NCBI GenBank assembly: GCA_029319145.1
Contig: CP119753.1
Location: 620,001-684,000 of the forward strand
DNA length: 64,000 nucleotides
Source: Microbacter sp. GSS18
GTDB lineage: Bacteria > Actinomycetota > Actinomycetes > Actinomycetales > Microbacteriaceae
Reading direction: 5' to 3'
Shown here: positions 35,056 through 43,226 of the stretch, piece by piece
How the letters are laid out: every line of letters begins with the position of its first letter
Position numbering within the stretch: position 1 is the stretch's first letter
Position numbers and translations under genes: made by a program
The notes under the pieces: generated by a model
What the model saw: the letters and a program-made list of their open reading frames with translations, nothing else
Told to the model about the DNA's origin: nothing
The model's database searches: none

Positions 35056-38000
35056 CGGCGATGGGAGCTTGGCCGGGCGGCGGGGGCCTGTCGGCATCCG
35101 TCATCGCCGCGGCCCTCGGGCTCCCCGAGCCGACACCGGATCAGCGCGCGGTCATCGAGGCGCCCGCCACACCCGCCCTCGTGATCGCGGGAGCCGGCAG
35201 CGGCAAGACCGAGACGATGGCCGGGCGGGTCGTGTGGCTCGTCGCCAACGGTCACGTCCGCCGTGACGAAGTGCTCGGGCTGACGTTCACGCGCAAGGCC
35301 GCGGGCGAACTGGGGGAGCGCATCGCGGCCCGCCTGTCGAGGGTCGACGAGTACGCGCGCCGCGGTCTCGTCCCGCACGTGCCCGCGCTGGCGGCGTCGG
35401 GAGCGCTCGCCGACGTGTGGGAGCGCGTCGGCCGCGAACCCGAGCGGCGGCGTGCCGCGGCGCTCGGCGAGCAGCTCGACCGCCTCGCCCGCGAGCACGG
35501 CGCCGTCGTCGGCGGCGAGGCGGCGCCGGTGGGTGAGGACGTCCTGCTGCGCGCGCGCGTGTCGACCTACAACGCGTTCGCGGACGCCATCGTGCGAGAG
35601 CACGCGGCGCGGATCGGGCGCGACGCCGAGGCGGCGCTGCTGAGCCAGTCCGGCTCATGGCTGACAGCGCGTCGCGTCGTGATCGACTCGCTCGACGAAC
35701 GCCTCGCCACGCGCGAGGACCGGTTCGGCACGGTCGTGGACGCCGTCCAGCGGCTGTCCGGCGAAGTGCTCGACAACCGCGTCGACCTCGACGACCTGGC
35801 CCGGTTCGGCGCCGACATGGAGCGTGCCGTGGCGCCGCTCGTCAACCCGGATCTGGCCGGTCCCGGCGACGTCGAGAAGCTGCATGCGGCGATGGGCGGC
35901 CTCGGTGTGCTCGCCGACCTGGTGCGCGACTACGACCGCGCCAAGCACGCGCGCGGCGCCCTGGACTTCGCCGATCAGGTCGCCGGTGCGCTCGAGATCG
36001 TGCGCAGCGCCCCCGAGGTGGCTCGCGAACTCCGGGAGCAGTACCGCGTCGTGCTGCTCGACGAGTACCAGGACACATCCGTGCTGCAGACCGAGCTGCT
36101 CAGCGGTGTCTTCCGCGACACCGCGGTCATGGCGGTCGGCGACCCGCACCAGTCCATCTACGGCTGGCGCGGCGCGAGCGCCGACAATCTGCGCGCGTTC
36201 GACCGCTCCTTCGCCGTCGACACGCCGTGCGCGCGCTTCGCCCTCATGATCAGCTGGCGCAACGACCGGGCGATCCTGGATGCCGCCAACGCGGTCATCG
36301 CCTCGGCGGTGGGCGACGTCCCCCCGCTCGAGGCGCGACCCGGCGCCGGCGTCGGCGCGGTGACGCGCGAGTTCGCGGACACCATCGAGGACGAGGCCGC
36401 CGCCGTCGCGGAGTGGTTCGCGCAGGCCCGGGCCGCGCACGAGGCCACGAGCGACCGCGCGCACTCGGGAGCGATCCTGTTCCGCGCCAAGCGGCACATG
36501 TCGACGTTCGCCGATGCGCTCGCGGCGCGCGGGATCCCGCACCGCATCCTCGGACTCGGCGGCCTGCTGTCCACCCCCGAGGTCGTCGACGTCGTCGCGG
36601 CGCTGCGCGTGCTCAGCGACCCGTCGCAGGGGTCGAGCCTCATCCGCCTCCTGGTCGGTCCGCGGTTCGGCGTCGGCGTGGCGGACATGGCTGCGCTGCA
36701 CGAGCTGGCGCGGACCCTCGCCCAGCGCGACGCGTCCTTCGCGCGCCTGCCCGACGCGCTCGTGCAGCGGCTGCGCGCGTCGGTCGGTGTCGACGAGCAG
36801 GTGTCGATCGTGGACGCGGTCGACGTCGTCCGCGCGCTTCCGGGCGACTACGCGCTCCTGTCGCGCTTCACGCCGGAGGGACGGCGGCGGATCAAGGATG
36901 CGGGGACGGTCTTCGAGCGCCTGCGCGCGTCGGCGACGCTGCCGATCCCGGATCTCATCCGCCAGATCGAGCTCGAACTGCTCCTGGACGTCGAGCTCGC
37001 GGCGAACGAGAGCCGTGGCCCCGCGCGTCTGGCCTCGGCGCAGCTGCGCTCGTTCGTCGACGAGATCCGCGGCTTCCTCGCCGCGGACGAGCGCGGCTCG
37101 ATCGGGAGCCTCCTGGCGTGGCTCGACCACGCCGAGGAGACCGACGAGCTCATGCCGCGGCCAGAGCCGCCCGAGCCCGGCGTCGTCCAGCTGCTCACGA
37201 TCCACGGTGCCAAGGGGCTCGAGTGGGACGCCGTGGCGGTCGTCCGGATGGTGAAGGACGAGCTGCCCAAGCGGCCGCGCTCGACCATGGGATGGCTCGG
37301 CTTCGGGGTGCTGCCCTATGGATTCCGCGGGGACGTCGATGCGCTTCCGCGCCTCGACTGGGATCCGGCGGACGGCGGGGGGCGCAGCGCTCTGCAGAAG
37401 GCGATCCGCGAGTTCAAGAACGCCAACCGCGACCATCAGGAGGCCGAGGAGCGGCGTCTGGCCTATGTCGCCGTGACGCGCGCCCGCCAGGACCTGCTCC
37501 TGACCGGCTCCCGCTGGGGCGGACAGGTGCAGGCCCGCCGCCCGAGCCCGTACCTGGTCGAGATCGTCGAGGCGCTGACACTGGACGCGATCGACGAACC
37601 CGAGGACGACGAGAACCCGTACGAGGGCCGTCAGGGGGCGACGCTGCGGTGGCCGCTCGACCCCCTCGGGGAGCGCGGGGATCGGGTCCGGGCGGCCGCC
37701 GCCGCCGTGCGCGCCGCGCTCGCGGCGCCGCGTCCACCGGCATCCGACGAACTCGACCGACTGCTTCGCGAGCGCGCGGCCCGCGCCGTGCCGCCGCCCA
37801 TCGAGGCGCCGCCGCGCGTGGCGGCATCGCGCTTCAAGGACTTCGTCGAGGACTTCTCGGGCACTGTCTCGTCCATCGCGCGCCCCGTTCCGGAACGGCC
37901 CTACCGCCAGACCCGGATCGGCACGCTGTTCCACGCGTGGGTGGAGCAGAGGTCCGGGCTCGTCGGACGGGGGACGTCGCTCGACGCGGGGCTGTGGGAG

Positions 38001-38471
38001 GTCGACGACGACCAGCAGACCGAGGCGTCGCTCGCCGACGCCTCCCAGCTCGGCGAGCTCACGTCGACCTTCCTGGCATCGGAGTGGGCGCCGCTGCAGC
38101 CCATCGAGGTCGAAACCGAGATCGACGTCACGCTCGCGGGCGCCGACGGCCTGGTGAACGTGATCTGCAAGCTCGACGCGGTCTACCGACGCGACGACCG
38201 CGGGGGGCGCATCGAGATCGTGGACTGGAAGACCGGCCGGCCGCCGGCCGGCGAAGCCGAGCGCGATGAGCGGATGCTTCAGCTCGCGCTCTACCGCGTG
38301 GCCTACCACAAGCGGCACGACGTGCCCCTGTCGCAGATCGACGTCGCGCTCTACTACGTCGCGGACGACCTGGTGATCCGGTCGGACCGGGTCTACTCGG
38401 AGGCGGAGCTCGTCCAGCGCTGGAACGCGGCCCGCGAGGCGCGTTCGGTCTCGCGCTCGGCCTCGGAGTGA
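35052..38471 (+). CDS. adnB: AdnB-like helicase-nuclease subunit
   Basis: AdnB is the lead motor and second nuclease of the AdnAB complex. The 1139-residue protein has Walker A GAGSGKTE (residues 47-54), motif Ia GLTFTRKAAGELGERI, an intact motif II VVLLDEYQDTS (about residue 336), motif III VGDPHQSIYGWRGA, LTIHGAKGLEWD (V) and YVAVTRARQDLLL (VI). The C-terminal nuclease has IEIVDWKTGRPP (about residue 1057) and MLQLALYRVAY. The GTG overlaps the adnA stop (GTGA). Its last 79 nt overlap the end of the opposing kinase-fold gene. Both motors plus both nuclease cores identify the AdnAB layout rather than AddAB. Confidence 0.94.
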   Translation: MTAMGAWPGGGGLSASVIAAALGLPEPTPDQRAVIEAPATPALVIAGAGSGKTETMAGRVVWLVANGHVRRDEVLGLTFTRKAAGELGERIAARLSRVDEYARRGLVPHVPALAASGALADVWERVGREPERRRAAALGEQLDRLAREHGAVVGGEAAPVGEDVLLRARVSTYNAFADAIVREHAARIGRDAEAALLSQSGSWLTARRVVIDSLDERLATREDRFGTVVDAVQRLSGEVLDNRVDLDDLARFGADMERAVAPLVNPDLAGPGDVEKLHAAMGGLGVLADLVRDYDRAKHARGALDFADQVAGALEIVRSAPEVARELREQYRVVLLDEYQDTSVLQTELLSGVFRDTAVMAVGDPHQSIYGWRGASADNLRAFDRSFAVDTPCARFALMISWRNDRAILDAANAVIASAVGDVPPLEARPGAGVGAVTREFADTIEDEAAAVAEWFAQARAAHEATSDRAHSGAILFRAKRHMSTFADALAARGIPHRILGLGGLLSTPEVVDVVAALRVLSDPSQGSSLIRLLVGPRFGVGVADMAALHELARTLAQRDASFARLPDALVQRLRASVGVDEQVSIVDAVDVVRALPGDYALLSRFTPEGRRRIKDAGTVFERLRASATLPIPDLIRQIELELLLDVELAANESRGPARLASAQLRSFVDEIRGFLAADERGSIGSLLAWLDHAEETDELMPRPEPPEPGVVQLLTIHGAKGLEWDAVAVVRMVKDELPKRPRSTMGWLGFGVLPYGFRGDVDALPRLDWDPADGGGRSALQKAIREFKNANRDHQEAEERRLAYVAVTRARQDLLLTGSRWGGQVQARRPSPYLVEIVEALTLDAIDEPEDDENPYEGRQGATLRWPLDPLGERGDRVRAAAAAVRAALAAPRPPASDELDRLLRERAARAVPPPIEAPPRVAASRFKDFVEDFSGTVSSIARPVPERPYRQTRIGTLFHAWVEQRSGLVGRGTSLDAGLWEVDDDQQTEASLADASQLGELTSTFLASEWAPLQPIEVETEIDVTLAGADGLVNVICKLDAVYRRDDRGGRIEIVDWKTGRPPAGEAERDERMLQLALYRVAYHKRHDVPLSQIDVALYYVADDLVIRSDRVYSEAELVQRWNAAREARSVSRSASE

Positions 38472-39703
38472 TCCTCGACGAAGGCCCCGATATCGACGGG
38501 GGCCGTCGCGACGTCCTCCACGTGCGCCGCGGCCGCGGGCGCGGCCGAGGGGCGTTCGGCCAGCGGGGACACCGGCTGCGTGTCCGCGTCCGTGATGGCG
38601 GGGTCGCCGCGATGGGCCGTCTCGTCGGCCGCGGGCTCGTCGGCGCTCACCCACAGAGCGAGCTCGGCCATGTCGTAGGCGTCGGTGTGCATCGACGTGT
38701 CGACGCTCGGCGCCGCGCTCCCCGGGAAGTGCCCGATCATCGCGATGGCGTCGTCGACTCCGCGAGCGGTGTCGTCGACGAGCGGCTGCCCGCGGACCCC
38801 CTCGGCCAGCGACGTCAGCAGCGCCCGTGCATCGGCGACGATGTCATCGCTGCCGGCATCGTGGCCGTGCACGAGCCACTTCGCGAACTGCAGTTCCGCG
38901 TACATGCGCGACCGATCGCGGACGTGGGCGTCGGGCGCGCGGTCGCTGTGCGATGTGTACGCCGCGAACACGTCGTCCGCGGCATCCGGCGCTGATGCGA
39001 GCCATTCGAGGTCGCCGGCCGGGTCGCCCGCCGACAGGCCGTGCCACTCGAGCAGCCCCGTCACGTGCGGGACGCCCTCGAGGTCCTCGAACAGGAACGA
39101 CGCCGCTCCCGTGCCGCCCAGGACGATGGTGGACTCGAACCGCCAGAGAGCGTCGTCCTCGAGCGCAACCCGCCAGCGTTCGCGCAGCGCGGGGGGAAGA
39201 GCGCCCGTCGCCTCCGCGCGGTCGACCAGCCTCAGCGCATCGCCGCGGACCTGCGACGGCGTCCGGGCCGGAAGCCCCTCGCTGCGGACGATGGACAGCG
39301 GAAGCGCGTGCAGGGCCGCGAGGGCGGCGCCGAGCGAGCTGGCGGCGCCGCGACCCGCGGGCAGATGAGCGGGGTCGACACGATAGCCGGGGAGGAAGTC
39401 CACGACGATGGCGGGGGCGCCGTCCACGCCCGTCTCGCCGAGCAGCTCCGGGGCGCGGAACGGAAGCAGTCCCCGCACTCCCGGCGTCAGGGCGCGCAGC
39501 GCGCGTGCCTGAGCGGTGAGCTCGGCTGCGGCGGCGGGATCCGCGGGCGTGCGCACGACGACGGTCCGGCCGTCGTCGAGGCGCGCGAGGGCGGAGTCGT
39601 ACCGCCCGGTCGTGCCCTCGGAGAGTGCGCCGGCTCCGACCACCCCGACGCGGGGGAGAGCCGACGTGACTGCCGCGGCTAGAGTGAGGGGTGAGCGTGC
39701 CAT
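38393..39703 (-). CDS. aminoglycoside/macrolide phosphotransferase-fold protein, catalytic residues lost
   Basis: This 436-residue protein has an APH/MPH-like kinase fold (about residues 1-310) followed by an acidic, disordered tail. Fold markers are the N-lobe VVVRTPADPA, hinge AIVVDFLPGYRVD and LGAALAALHALP. The LLEWHGLSAGDPAGDLEWL segment (about 217-235) matches the usual I-D-W-E...GDPAxDL region. The catalytic loop, normally V-H-G-D-L-x-x-x-N, reads VLGGTGAASFLF (194-205), and the DFG-like Asp is Glu219. All key phosphotransfer residues are therefore replaced, so a pseudokinase is inferred. It is leaderless from TACCCT and its end overlaps adnB by 79 nt. Confidence 0.8.
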   Translation of the reverse strand: MARSPLTLAAAVTSALPRVGVVGAGALSEGTTGRYDSALARLDDGRTVVVRTPADPAAAAELTAQARALRALTPGVRGLLPFRAPELLGETGVDGAPAIVVDFLPGYRVDPAHLPAGRGAASSLGAALAALHALPLSIVRSEGLPARTPSQVRGDALRLVDRAEATGALPPALRERWRVALEDDALWRFESTIVLGGTGAASFLFEDLEGVPHVTGLLEWHGLSAGDPAGDLEWLASAPDAADDVFAAYTSHSDRAPDAHVRDRSRMYAELQFAKWLVHGHDAGSDDIVADARALLTSLAEGVRGQPLVDDTARGVDDAIAMIGHFPGSAAPSVDTSMHTDAYDMAELALWVSADEPAADETAHRGDPAITDADTQPVSPLAERPSAAPAAAAHVEDVATAPVDIGAFVEDHSEAERETERASRAAFQRWTSSASE

Positions 39704-39709
39704 GTGCTC

Positions 39710-39715
39710 AGGGTA
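39710..39715 (-). promoter_or_regulatory. -10 box of leaderless kinase-fold gene
   Basis: TACCCT on the minus strand lies 6 nt before the ATG at 39703. Confidence 0.5.
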
Positions 39716-39799
39716 GGTCGGGTGCGCGCGTGTGCCGTCGCGCCACGCCCTGTCTGCGGAGCACCGCCGGAATCGTCCGAACACGCGAGAGGGGACCCG

Positions 39800-40705
39800 A
39801 TGTCGTCGCCCGACAGCGCGCCGCCGGCGCTGGCCCGAGCAGAGATCGACCGGTCGGCGGCCGAGCGCGAGGACCCGGGACTGCTGGATCGACTGCGTGC
39901 GGACCCGTCGACGCGCGTGCTGCTGGTGTCGCGCGATCAGGCGCCCATCGCGCGGTCCGGCGGGCCGGCGTGGACGACGCCTGATGATGCGCCCGCCGAC
40001 GCCGAATGGGCTCTGCTGGGGCGTGCGGGCGACGGGGCCGCGCTGGTCGCCGCCGTCATCGCCGGCGATCCGCCGCCCGTGGCCGACGCGGAGTGGGCGG
40101 GATTGCGAACGGTCGGGGCCGACCTGTCGGCCGAGGACGCCGGGGCGTTCGTGACAGCGGTCGCGCTCGGGCGCTGGCTGCGCGACGCACCGCACTGCCC
40201 AGCGTGCGGCGAGCGCACGGTGATCGAGCAGGCGGGTTGGTCGCGGCGCTGCCCCTCCTGCGGACGGCAGCACTTCCCGCGGACGGATCCGGCCGTCATC
40301 GTGGCCGTCACCAGCGCGGTCGACCCCGATCGCCTCCTGCTCGGCTCGAACGCCATGTGGGGCGGCAGCCGGTATTCGTGCTTCGCGGGGTTCGTCGAGG
40401 CGGGCGAGTCGCTCGAGCAGGCGGTCCACCGCGAGGTGGAGGAGGAGGCCGGCGTCGAGGTCGCGGGCCTGGACTATCGCGGATCGCAGGCTTGGCCGTA
40501 TCCGCGCTCGCTCATGGTCGGCTTCCTGGCCCGCGCCGAGGACGACGCCGCGGCCCGACCGGACGGCGAGGAGATCCTCGACGTCCGGTGGTTCACGCGG
40601 GATGAGATCGGAGCGGGGCTGCGCGGCGAGGGTCCGGTCGGGCTCCCCGGGCCCGCCTCGATCGCGCACGGCCTGATCGCCCAGTGGTACGCGGGTCGCG
40701 CATGA
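39800..40705 (+). CDS. nudC: NAD+/NADH diphosphatase (Nudix)
   Basis: NudC hydrolyses NAD(H) to NMN(H) and AMP and can remove NAD caps from RNA. The 301 residues include a variable N-terminal domain, a zinc ribbon (CPACGERT and RCPSCGR), the Nudix box GFVEAGESLEQAVHREVEEEAG and the NADH-specificity motif SQAWPYPRS (canonical SQPWPFPxS). The Nudix box is given here as GFVEAGESLEQAVHRE then VEEEAG. The ATG at 39800 has GAGAGGGG upstream. Open frame before it lacks family sequence. It overlaps uvrD2 by 4 nt, the same order as Rv3199c-Rv3198c. Confidence 0.94.
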   Translation: MSSPDSAPPALARAEIDRSAAEREDPGLLDRLRADPSTRVLLVSRDQAPIARSGGPAWTTPDDAPADAEWALLGRAGDGAALVAAVIAGDPPPVADAEWAGLRTVGADLSAEDAGAFVTAVALGRWLRDAPHCPACGERTVIEQAGWSRRCPSCGRQHFPRTDPAVIVAVTSAVDPDRLLLGSNAMWGGSRYSCFAGFVEAGESLEQAVHREVEEEAGVEVAGLDYRGSQAWPYPRSLMVGFLARAEDDAAARPDGEEILDVRWFTRDEIGAGLRGEGPVGLPGPASIAHGLIAQWYAGRA

Positions 40706-42444
40706 GCGGCGGCGCACTGGACGGTCTCGATGAGCGGCAGCGAGAAGCGGCGGCCGCACTGCGCGGCCCCGTGGCGGTGCTCGCCGGTGCGGGCACCGGC
40801 AAGACACGTGTGATCACCCACCGCATCGCCCACGGCGTCGACACCGGAGCGTTCTCTCCGGGTCGCGTCATGGCGGTGACGTTCACCGCGAAGGCGGCGG
40901 GCGAGATGCGCGGGCGGCTGCACGGGCTCGGTGTCGAGGGCGTCGCCGCGCGGACGTTCCACGCCGCCGCGCTGGCCCAGCTGAATTACTTCTGGCCGAC
41001 CGTCGCGGGCGACAGCGCCCCGCGGCTCGTCGACAACAAGGTGCGCGTGCTCGCGCACGCCGCGGACGGCATCGGACTCGACCCCGACGTCGCGACCCTC
41101 CGGGACGTGGCCTCGGAGATCGAATGGCGCAAAGTCAGCATGCGCTCGATAGAGCAGTACGCCGCCGAGCGCCCTCGCGGGGTCGGGCGGATGCCGGTCG
41201 AGCGGGTCGTGGACCTGCAGCGAGCCTACGAGAAGCTCAAGGACGAGCGCCGCCAGATCGACTTCGAGGACGTGCTGCTCGCGTGCGCGGGCATGCTCGA
41301 GGCCGAGCCGAAGGTGTCGCGCGCGGTGCGCGAGCAGTATCGCCATTTCACGGTGGACGAGTTCCAGGACGTCTCGCCGCTGCAGCATCGCCTCCTCGAC
41401 CTGTGGGTCGGGGACCGGCGCGACCTGTGCGTGGTCGGCGACGCCAGCCAGACGATCTACTCGTTCGCCGGCGCCGATGCCGGGTTCCTGCTCGACTTCG
41501 CGCGCCGGTACGAGGACGCCCGCGTCGTGCGGCTGGAGACGAGCTACCGGTCGGACGCGGTCATCCTCGACGTGGCCAACGAACTGATGCGCGACCGGCC
41601 CGGCGCCCTTCACCTGGTCGCCCGCGAGGAGTCCGGTGCTCCGCTGCCGACCGTGGATGCGTTCGCGGACGACGCGGCCGAGGCGCGAGCGATCGCCGAC
41701 GCGGTCGCGGCCCAGATCCGGGCCGGCGCCGAGCCCACCCAGATCGCCGTGCTCTACCGCGCCCATGCCCAATCGGCCGAGATCGCCACCGCGCTCGCAG
41801 CGCACGGCATCGCGACGACGGTCCTGGGCGGGAAGCGCTTCTTCGACCTGCCCGAGGTGCGGCAGGCGATCATGGCGCTTCGCGGCGCCTCCGTCGCCCC
41901 GATCCCGTCGGGGTTCGTCGACGCCGTCCGCGACGTCCTGCGCTCTCTCGGGCTCACCGACGAGCCGCCGCAGGCCGGAGGCGCCCTGCGCGATGCGTGG
42001 GAGGCCCGCGCTGCGATCCTGCGGCTCGCGCAGGAGGCCCCCGAGACGGCGACGCTTCGGACGTTCACGGACGAACTCGTGGCCCGCGCGAAGGCCCAGC
42101 ATGAGCCGGCGATGCGCACCGTGACCCTCGCGACGCTCCACGCCGCGAAGGGTCTGGAGTGGGACCACGTTCATCTCGCGGGCCTCGCCGAGGGACTGCT
42201 CCCGATCGCCTACGCCGACACGCTCGCCGCCGTCGACGAGGAGCGTCGTCTGCTGTACGTCGGGATCACGCGTGCGGCGCGGTCGCTGTCGCTGACATGG
42301 GCGCGCGGTCCGCGCGAGCGTCAGCCGTCGCGATTCCTGCGAGAGATCGGCAACCGCACTCTGCGTGCGGTCGGTGCCAGCGGCTCCGCCGGTGCAGCGC
42401 GCCGTCGTGGAGGGTCAGCGACCGCATCCGCGCGCGCCCGCTGA
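40702..42444 (+). CDS. uvrD2: UvrD2-like ATP-dependent DNA helicase, short form
   Basis: This 580-residue SF1A helicase has Walker A AGAGTGKT (about residues 29-36), Ia AVTFTAKAAGEMRGRL, motif II FTVDEFQDVS, motif III VVGDASQTIYSFAGA, motif IV ETSYRSDAVI, motif V LATLHAAKGLEWDHV and VI LLYVGITRAARSL. It ends soon after motif VI and lacks the HRDC and tetracysteine domains of mycobacterial UvrD2 (about 700 residues). The Ala/Arg tail is low complexity. The ATG overlaps the nudC stop. The last 179 nt overlap an opposing gene, and motif VI itself contains that gene's stop codon in antisense. Confidence 0.92.
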   Translation: MSGGALDGLDERQREAAAALRGPVAVLAGAGTGKTRVITHRIAHGVDTGAFSPGRVMAVTFTAKAAGEMRGRLHGLGVEGVAARTFHAAALAQLNYFWPTVAGDSAPRLVDNKVRVLAHAADGIGLDPDVATLRDVASEIEWRKVSMRSIEQYAAERPRGVGRMPVERVVDLQRAYEKLKDERRQIDFEDVLLACAGMLEAEPKVSRAVREQYRHFTVDEFQDVSPLQHRLLDLWVGDRRDLCVVGDASQTIYSFAGADAGFLLDFARRYEDARVVRLETSYRSDAVILDVANELMRDRPGALHLVAREESGAPLPTVDAFADDAAEARAIADAVAAQIRAGAEPTQIAVLYRAHAQSAEIATALAAHGIATTVLGGKRFFDLPEVRQAIMALRGASVAPIPSGFVDAVRDVLRSLGLTDEPPQAGGALRDAWEARAAILRLAQEAPETATLRTFTDELVARAKAQHEPAMRTVTLATLHAAKGLEWDHVHLAGLAEGLLPIAYADTLAAVDEERRLLYVGITRAARSLSLTWARGPRERQPSRFLREIGNRTLRAVGASGSAGAARRRGGSATASARAR

Positions 42445-43138
42445 CCTCGACGGCGTCTCGCAGCAGCCGGGCCGCGACGGCGCCCGCCTCGGCCGCCCTC
42501 GTGGGCGCGATCGCAGGCGCCGGCCTTCCCAGGAGCTGCGCCGCCACGACGGGCCATTCGGGGTCGCGATCTCGGCGCGCGATCTGGACGCAGGTCAGAC
42601 ACGCCGTGCGCCCCGGCAGGACCACGGGGCCGATGTCCAGGCGCCCGTCGGCCAGGACGATCGGCACATGGGCCACATCGGCGGACATCAGATGAGCCAC
42701 GAGCCGGGGGTCGACCACATGCGCCGCGAGCACGACGACCGGCAGGCGCTCGGCGGCGACCGATCCCGGCCCGCTCGGATCGACGACGGTGAACCCGCCG
42801 TCGGCGAGGGCCTGGATGAGACCCTCCCGCGCGGGACCCGTCAGACGCGTCTGGTCGAGCACGGTCAGAGGCCGACGCACCGCTTCGGTGTCGGAGCGCA
42901 GCACCGGGCTCAGCCGTGTGAGGAACGCGCGCAGCTCACCCGGTGCGATGCCGATCGCGTCGGCGATCGCGGCCAGCTCGGCGTCGCTGGCTCCCGCCTC
43001 GAGAGCCGCGACGACGCGTTCGTGCCACGGAAGCGCGGCCGGCACGACCACGCGCGCATCCTGGCCGAACTGCAGCGTGTCGGGGGAGCGCCACACGGGC
43101 GGGTGGGACGGATCCAGGCGCGGCATGCGATCGATCAT
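42266..43138 (-). CDS. ThiF/cyclodehydratase-like zinc-motif protein
   Basis: This 290-residue protein resembles the leader-binding/ThiF-like (C) part of TOMM cyclodehydratases. A helical N-terminal region is followed by VVVLAAHVVDPRLVAHLM, the signature-like LPGRTACLTCVQIARRDRD, PEWPVVAAQL and a C-terminal HAECGC. The CxxC and CxC pairs probably bind one zinc. The ATP-binding GxGxxG of true ThiF enzymes is not seen, and no YcaO gene or precursor peptide is nearby. A homologue is common beside uvrD2 in actinobacteria, so a housekeeping role is likelier than natural-product synthesis. ATG 43138 or GTG 43141 are possible starts. Overlaps uvrD2. Confidence 0.8.
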   Translation of the reverse strand: MIDRMPRLDPSHPPVWRSPDTLQFGQDARVVVPAALPWHERVVAALEAGASDAELAAIADAIGIAPGELRAFLTRLSPVLRSDTEAVRRPLTVLDQTRLTGPAREGLIQALADGGFTVVDPSGPGSVAAERLPVVVLAAHVVDPRLVAHLMSADVAHVPIVLADGRLDIGPVVLPGRTACLTCVQIARRDRDPEWPVVAAQLLGRPAPAIAPTRAAEAGAVAARLLRDAVEVSGRARMRSLTLHDGALHRRSRWHRPHAECGCRSLAGIATADARADRAPMSATATAPHA

Positions 43139-43226
43139 CACCGGCGCGGTGACGCGCCGGGCGGCCTGTCCACAGCTCGGGGTGATGCCGGCCGCAGGGA
43201 AGCGCCTGGGGAGGAGAGGAAGCGGG

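Noticed and set aside
31471..35097. A 1208-codon open frame antisense to adnA, continuous with DUF3107
   Set aside because: High GC removes stop codons from antisense frames. The protein has no recognisable domains and is His/Arg/Gly-rich, while the sense strand codes full helicase and nuclease motifs. Only the last 74 codons (DUF3107) are real.
35655..38654. A 999-codon frame antisense to adnB
   Set aside because: Same composition artefact; the sense strand has intact helicase and nuclease motifs.
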